Of a stretch of 64,000 bases of DNA, positions 61,630-64,000 are shown one piece after another. Origin of the DNA: Runella sp. MFBS21 (GTDB lineage Bacteria > Bacteroidota > Bacteroidia > Cytophagales > Spirosomataceae); assembly GCF_029433105.1 (NCBI RefSeq), contig NZ_JARNTW010000007.1:1-64000 (forward strand), in the 5' to 3' direction. The position numbers and the translations under genes were made by a program. The notes below the pieces were generated by a model. The model was not told where the DNA came from, made no database searches, and saw nothing but the letters and a program-made list of their open reading frames with translations. The first letter of the stretch is position 1; each line of letters starts with the position of its first letter.

Positions 61630-61662
61630 TGCGGGGAAAGGAGATGAGTCCTTTGCCCCGCA
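61630..61662 (-). terminator. Terminator after the glutamate dehydrogenase gene
   Basis: TGCGGGGAAAGGA (61630-61642) pairs with TCCTTTGCCCCGCA (61649-61662) with one bulge. A T-rich tract follows on the minus strand. Confidence 0.75.
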
Positions 61663-61710
61663 AAAATAGTAATCTTATTACTACTCTCTACTGCTTAGTG
61701 CTTACTTTTA

Positions 61711-62985
61711 TTAATACCCCCCACGGAATTTATAAGTACTCGCTACTTTGTCGATAGCCACAATGTAAGCAGCTAGACGCATATTGACCTTGTATTTTTG
61801 GGAGGTAGCATACACGTTTTCAAAAGCGTCTTTCAAAATCCGGTCAGAGCGACGGTTGATTCTCTCTAAATTCCATTTATAACCAATCCGGTTTTGTACC
61901 CATTCAAAATACGAAACGGTCACTCCTCCAGCATTGGCCAAAATATCAGGCACTACCATGATGCCTTTGTCATTGATGATGGTATCGGCATTTGCCGAAG
62001 TAGGACCATTGGCACCTTCTACTATCATTTTGGCTTGGATATGAGCCGCATTTTCTTGGGTAATTACGTCTTCTTTGGCCGCAGGTACGAGTACATCTAC
62101 AGGCAGTGCGAGCAATTCTTCATTGGTGATAGGCTCCGCTTGTTGGTAGCCTTCTAGTATGCCGCCGTTGGCAGCGCGATAGGCGATTGCATCTTCTATA
62201 TCAATACCACGTTCATTGTAATATCCTCCTGAAATATCACTAATCGCCTGAACTGTGACACCACGCTCGTGCAAAAGTGCCGCTGCATACATCCCTACAT
62301 TCCCAAATCCTTGCACGGCAGCCGTGGTTCGGTAAGGATTCAAGCGCATTTTTTCCATTGCTGCCAATGCCGATACTGTCACTCCTCGGCCTGTAGCCTC
62401 AGTACGGCCTAACGAGCCTCCCAATACCAATGGCTTGCCAGTCACTACGGCTGGTACAGTCATCCCCATGGCTTTGGAATATTCATCCATGAGCCACGCC
62501 ATTTCGCGAGGTCCCGTGCCCATGTCAGGAGCCGGAATGTCTTTGTCAGGTCCGAATTCATCGAGCATAGCAGTAGTATAAGCACGCATCAAACGTTCAA
62601 TTTCACCGGCTGACATTTGGCGAGGGTTGCACGCAATTCCCCCCTTAGCTCCTCCGTAAGGAATATCTACTACGGCGCATTTCCAAGTCATCCAAGCAGC
62701 TAAAGCGCGTACTTCATCGATGTTGACGCCCATATCAAATCGAATTCCACCTTTGGCGGGGCCTAAGATAGTAGAGTGAATGACGCGGTAGCCTTCAAAA
62801 ACCTTGATTTGCCCGTTGTCCATTGTCACAGGAAGTCCTACAACTACTTGCTTGCGAGGAACTTTGAGGATATGGTACATTTCGTCGCTGATACCGAGAA
62901 GCTCGGCTGCTTTGTCAAAGCGCGACATCATAGACTCCAGTGGATTCTCCTTATCTTTGATAGGAGCTGGTTCAATATAAGTCAT
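61711..62985 (-). CDS. Glutamate dehydrogenase (Glu/Leu/Phe/Val dehydrogenase family)
   Basis: 424 residues, hexameric small type. The N-terminal substrate domain contains GPAKGGIRFDMGV with the substrate Lys, KCAVVDIPYGGAKGGI with the catalytic Lys, and the PAPDMGTG loop. The Rossmann NAD(P) domain starts AVQGFGNVGMYAA. It interconverts glutamate and 2-oxoglutarate plus ammonia. NAD or NADP preference cannot be read with confidence. The gene has its own terminator and a ~390-bp upstream region. Confidence 0.93.
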   Translation of the reverse strand: MTYIEPAPIKDKENPLESMMSRFDKAAELLGISDEMYHILKVPRKQVVVGLPVTMDNGQIKVFEGYRVIHSTILGPAKGGIRFDMGVNIDEVRALAAWMTWKCAVVDIPYGGAKGGIACNPRQMSAGEIERLMRAYTTAMLDEFGPDKDIPAPDMGTGPREMAWLMDEYSKAMGMTVPAVVTGKPLVLGGSLGRTEATGRGVTVSALAAMEKMRLNPYRTTAAVQGFGNVGMYAAALLHERGVTVQAISDISGGYYNERGIDIEDAIAYRAANGGILEGYQQAEPITNEELLALPVDVLVPAAKEDVITQENAAHIQAKMIVEGANGPTSANADTIINDKGIMVVPDILANAGGVTVSYFEWVQNRIGYKWNLERINRRSDRILKDAFENVYATSQKYKVNMRLAAYIVAIDKVASTYKFRGGY

Positions 62986-63375
62986 AATTTTAACGATTCT
63001 GATTGTTTTGGAATTGCTGTTTGTTGAAAAAAGAAACGAACTATTTACTTACTTATTTTAGTAGTCTATTTCCTGAACGCAAACTTAATATCTTTATAAC
63101 GAAAAAAACAAAAAGATAGTTTTTTCTTGTTTAAGTACAATTTAATTTTATAAGAAGGTTGTATTAACTAAATCATAAAGTGTAGAATCGTATAGAAGTT
63201 TAGTGTTTATTTTCCAAATAAAACTTGGTATTTACGACATTTATGCAAATCAAAAAATAATAACTTTTTAGTAAACGGTCACTAAAATCATTGGTATAAA
63301 TAGAATAAAGCGTAATTTTGCGGCTGAATATCGAAGGCCGCCATTTAAGTTTTTACCCCAAAAAGTAAACTGAGT
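62986..63375. other. Intergenic region between divergent gdh and DksA/TraR genes
   Basis: AT-rich; it holds the plus-strand promoter candidate at 63291-63320. No gene was seen. Confidence 0.55.
63291..63320 (+). promoter_or_regulatory. Promoter of the DksA/TraR-like gene
   Basis: A -33 TTGG (63291-63294) and a -7 TAATTTTG (63313-63320) are separated by 18 bases, near the Bacteroidota consensus. The leader is about 50 bases. Confidence 0.55.
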
Positions 63376-63759
63376 ATGACAGTACAGGAAGAAAAAAAAC
63401 GTTACTCCGAAGAAGAGTTGAAGGAGTTTGAAGGTATCATCAACCAAAAACTAGAAGCAGCCCGCAACGAATTGGCTTACATCAAGGATACATTGAGTCG
63501 GAAAAATGATAGCGGAACTGACAATACTGGCGCTGCTACCAAGCTGATGGAAGATGTAGATACAAGTGAGCGGGAGCAAATGAGCCAATCGGCTGCTCGC
63601 TTGCAGAAATTTATTACACAGCTTGAAAATGCCCTTGTGCGTATCAAAAACGGTACTTATGGTATTTGTATAGATACTGGCAAGTTGATTCCAAAAGAGC
63701 GTCTACGTGCTGTACCACACACGCAGCAGACGATTGAAGCAAAATTGCGTCGGGTATAA
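63376..63759 (+). CDS. DksA/TraR-family protein lacking the zinc cysteines
   Basis: 127 residues. The first ~85 residues form the coiled-coil that enters the RNA polymerase secondary channel (AARNELAYIKDTLSRKNDS and SAARLQKFITQLENALVRI). The C-terminal GTYGICIDTGKLIPKERLRAVP keeps the family shape, but only one of the four zinc Cys remains. The second is Thr and the last pair (CxxC) is gone. Such zinc-less forms are usual in Bacteroidota. The inferred role is modulation of transcription initiation, perhaps with ppGpp. Confidence 0.9.
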   Translation: MTVQEEKKRYSEEELKEFEGIINQKLEAARNELAYIKDTLSRKNDSGTDNTGAATKLMEDVDTSEREQMSQSAARLQKFITQLENALVRIKNGTYGICIDTGKLIPKERLRAVPHTQQTIEAKLRRV

Positions 63760-63780
63760 ACTTTTAGGCTAGCTTCCCTG

Positions 63781-63835
63781 AGGCGACAAAAGTACGATTC
63801 TTGCTAGTTTAAGCAAGAAAGTGCTTTTGTCGCCT
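63781..63835 (+). terminator. Terminator with two-part stem
   Basis: Outer stem AGGCGACAAAAG (63781-63792) / CTTTTGTCGCCT (63824-63835), inner stem TTCTTGCT/AGCAAGAA (63798-63805/63812-63819), then T-run. This is the strongest terminator in the window. Confidence 0.92.
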
Positions 63836-63924
63836 TTTTTGTGACAAAATATTATGGATAGAATGTGCTTAAAATGCAGGTTTTTAGGGGGTTATGGATA
63901 TGGTGTTTTGATTTACTTTTATTC

Positions 63925-63999
63925 CTATTGTTCCATCCAACGAAGAAAATGAGAGGCTTTGGCTTTGCTCACCAAGATTGTTTCGGGAGTAGTTAAACT
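63925..63999 (-). CDS. Possible 3' end of a gene entering from the right edge
   Basis: On the minus strand a frame opens at the right edge and ends with ILVSKAKASHFLRWMEQ and a TAG at 63925-63927. The residue mix looks protein-like, but 24 codons are too few to identify a family. Confidence 0.35.
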   Translation of the reverse strand, partial: SLTTPETILVSKAKASHFLRWMEQ

Positions 64000-64000
64000 A

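Noticed and set aside
1-64000. tRNA, rRNA, tmRNA, CRISPR arrays, phage or integrase genes
   Set aside because: I looked for cloverleaf, rRNA and regularly spaced repeat patterns and for integrase or transposase motifs and saw none; a covariance search with tRNAscan-SE or Infernal would be needed to exclude small RNAs fully.

Overview
The window is chromosomal DNA of a member of the Bacteroidota, most likely order Cytophagales (Spirosomataceae-like). The evidence is a SusC/SusD pair, a gliding-motility GldC homologue, a type IX secretion sorting domain (YPNPS) on a secreted esterase, ribosomal protein THX, GlnRS, the zinc-less DksA/TraR type usual in this phylum, and -7 promoter boxes of the TAnnTTTG type. 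No tRNA, rRNA, CRISPR array or prophage was seen. Most of the window is housekeeping chromosome. Two visibly AT-richer stretches, about 2.5-3.5 kb and about 53-59 kb, look more accessory.

Layout. 0-6 kb: aldo/keto reductase, AraC regulator, a broken GNAT-like gene interrupted by a 172-bp MITE-like element, a small basic partner ORF, a YjbQ protein, a NUC1 nuclease lipoprotein and an exported pentapeptide-repeat protein. 6-11 kb: a T9SS-targeted SGNH esterase and a PpiD-like periplasmic foldase. 11-22 kb: a nutrient-acquisition locus with a Hint-domain protein and a Tat-exported HisC-like aminotransferase on the minus strand, then (plus strand, behind a ~700-bp structured leader) SusC, SusD, a second Tat HisC-like aminotransferase, an AEC permease and a small lipoprotein. 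22-27 kb (minus): M15 peptidase, argC, gldC, a diheme cytochrome c and a LolE/FtsX-type permease. 27-32 kb: ATP-grasp ligase, MalY/PatB lyase, Nudix hydrolase, CNNM/CBS protein. 32-33.3 kb: a DeoR regulator flanked by three copies of one palindrome, one of which covers an orphan promoter that makes only a short structured transcript. 33-40.6 kb: NamZ-like muramidase, alpha/beta hydrolase, SRAP protein, second aldo/keto reductase, Gre-like and TPR proteins, and the pterin pair folE/PTPS. 41-52 kb: glnS, maeB, a Tat-exported esterase divergent from a degenerate-Nudix regulator, an ABC exporter, two paralogous lipoproteins, a Tat class V PLP enzyme and the 38-residue THX gene. 52-59 kb: TraB/GumN protein, then a tight five-gene AT-rich operon of exported proteins (TPR, LPP20-like lipoprotein, DUF6175-like, CsgG-like, unknown). 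59-64 kb: CPBP protease, murQ, psd, glutamate dehydrogenase and a DksA/TraR-like protein.

How the genes fit together. SusC/D, the AEC permease and two predicted periplasmic PLP aminotransferases suggest uptake and periplasmic processing of an amino compound rather than a polysaccharide, because no glycosidase is present. NamZ, MurQ and the M15 peptidase are consistent with peptidoglycan-fragment recycling. The most original-looking block is the 53.5-59 kb operon, whose mix of CsgG-like, LPP20-like and TPR proteins resembles the parts list of an outer-membrane assembly such as the FlgO/FlgP flagellar ring, with no flagellar or curli genes visible. All assignments come from reading translations and motifs by eye; no database search was run.
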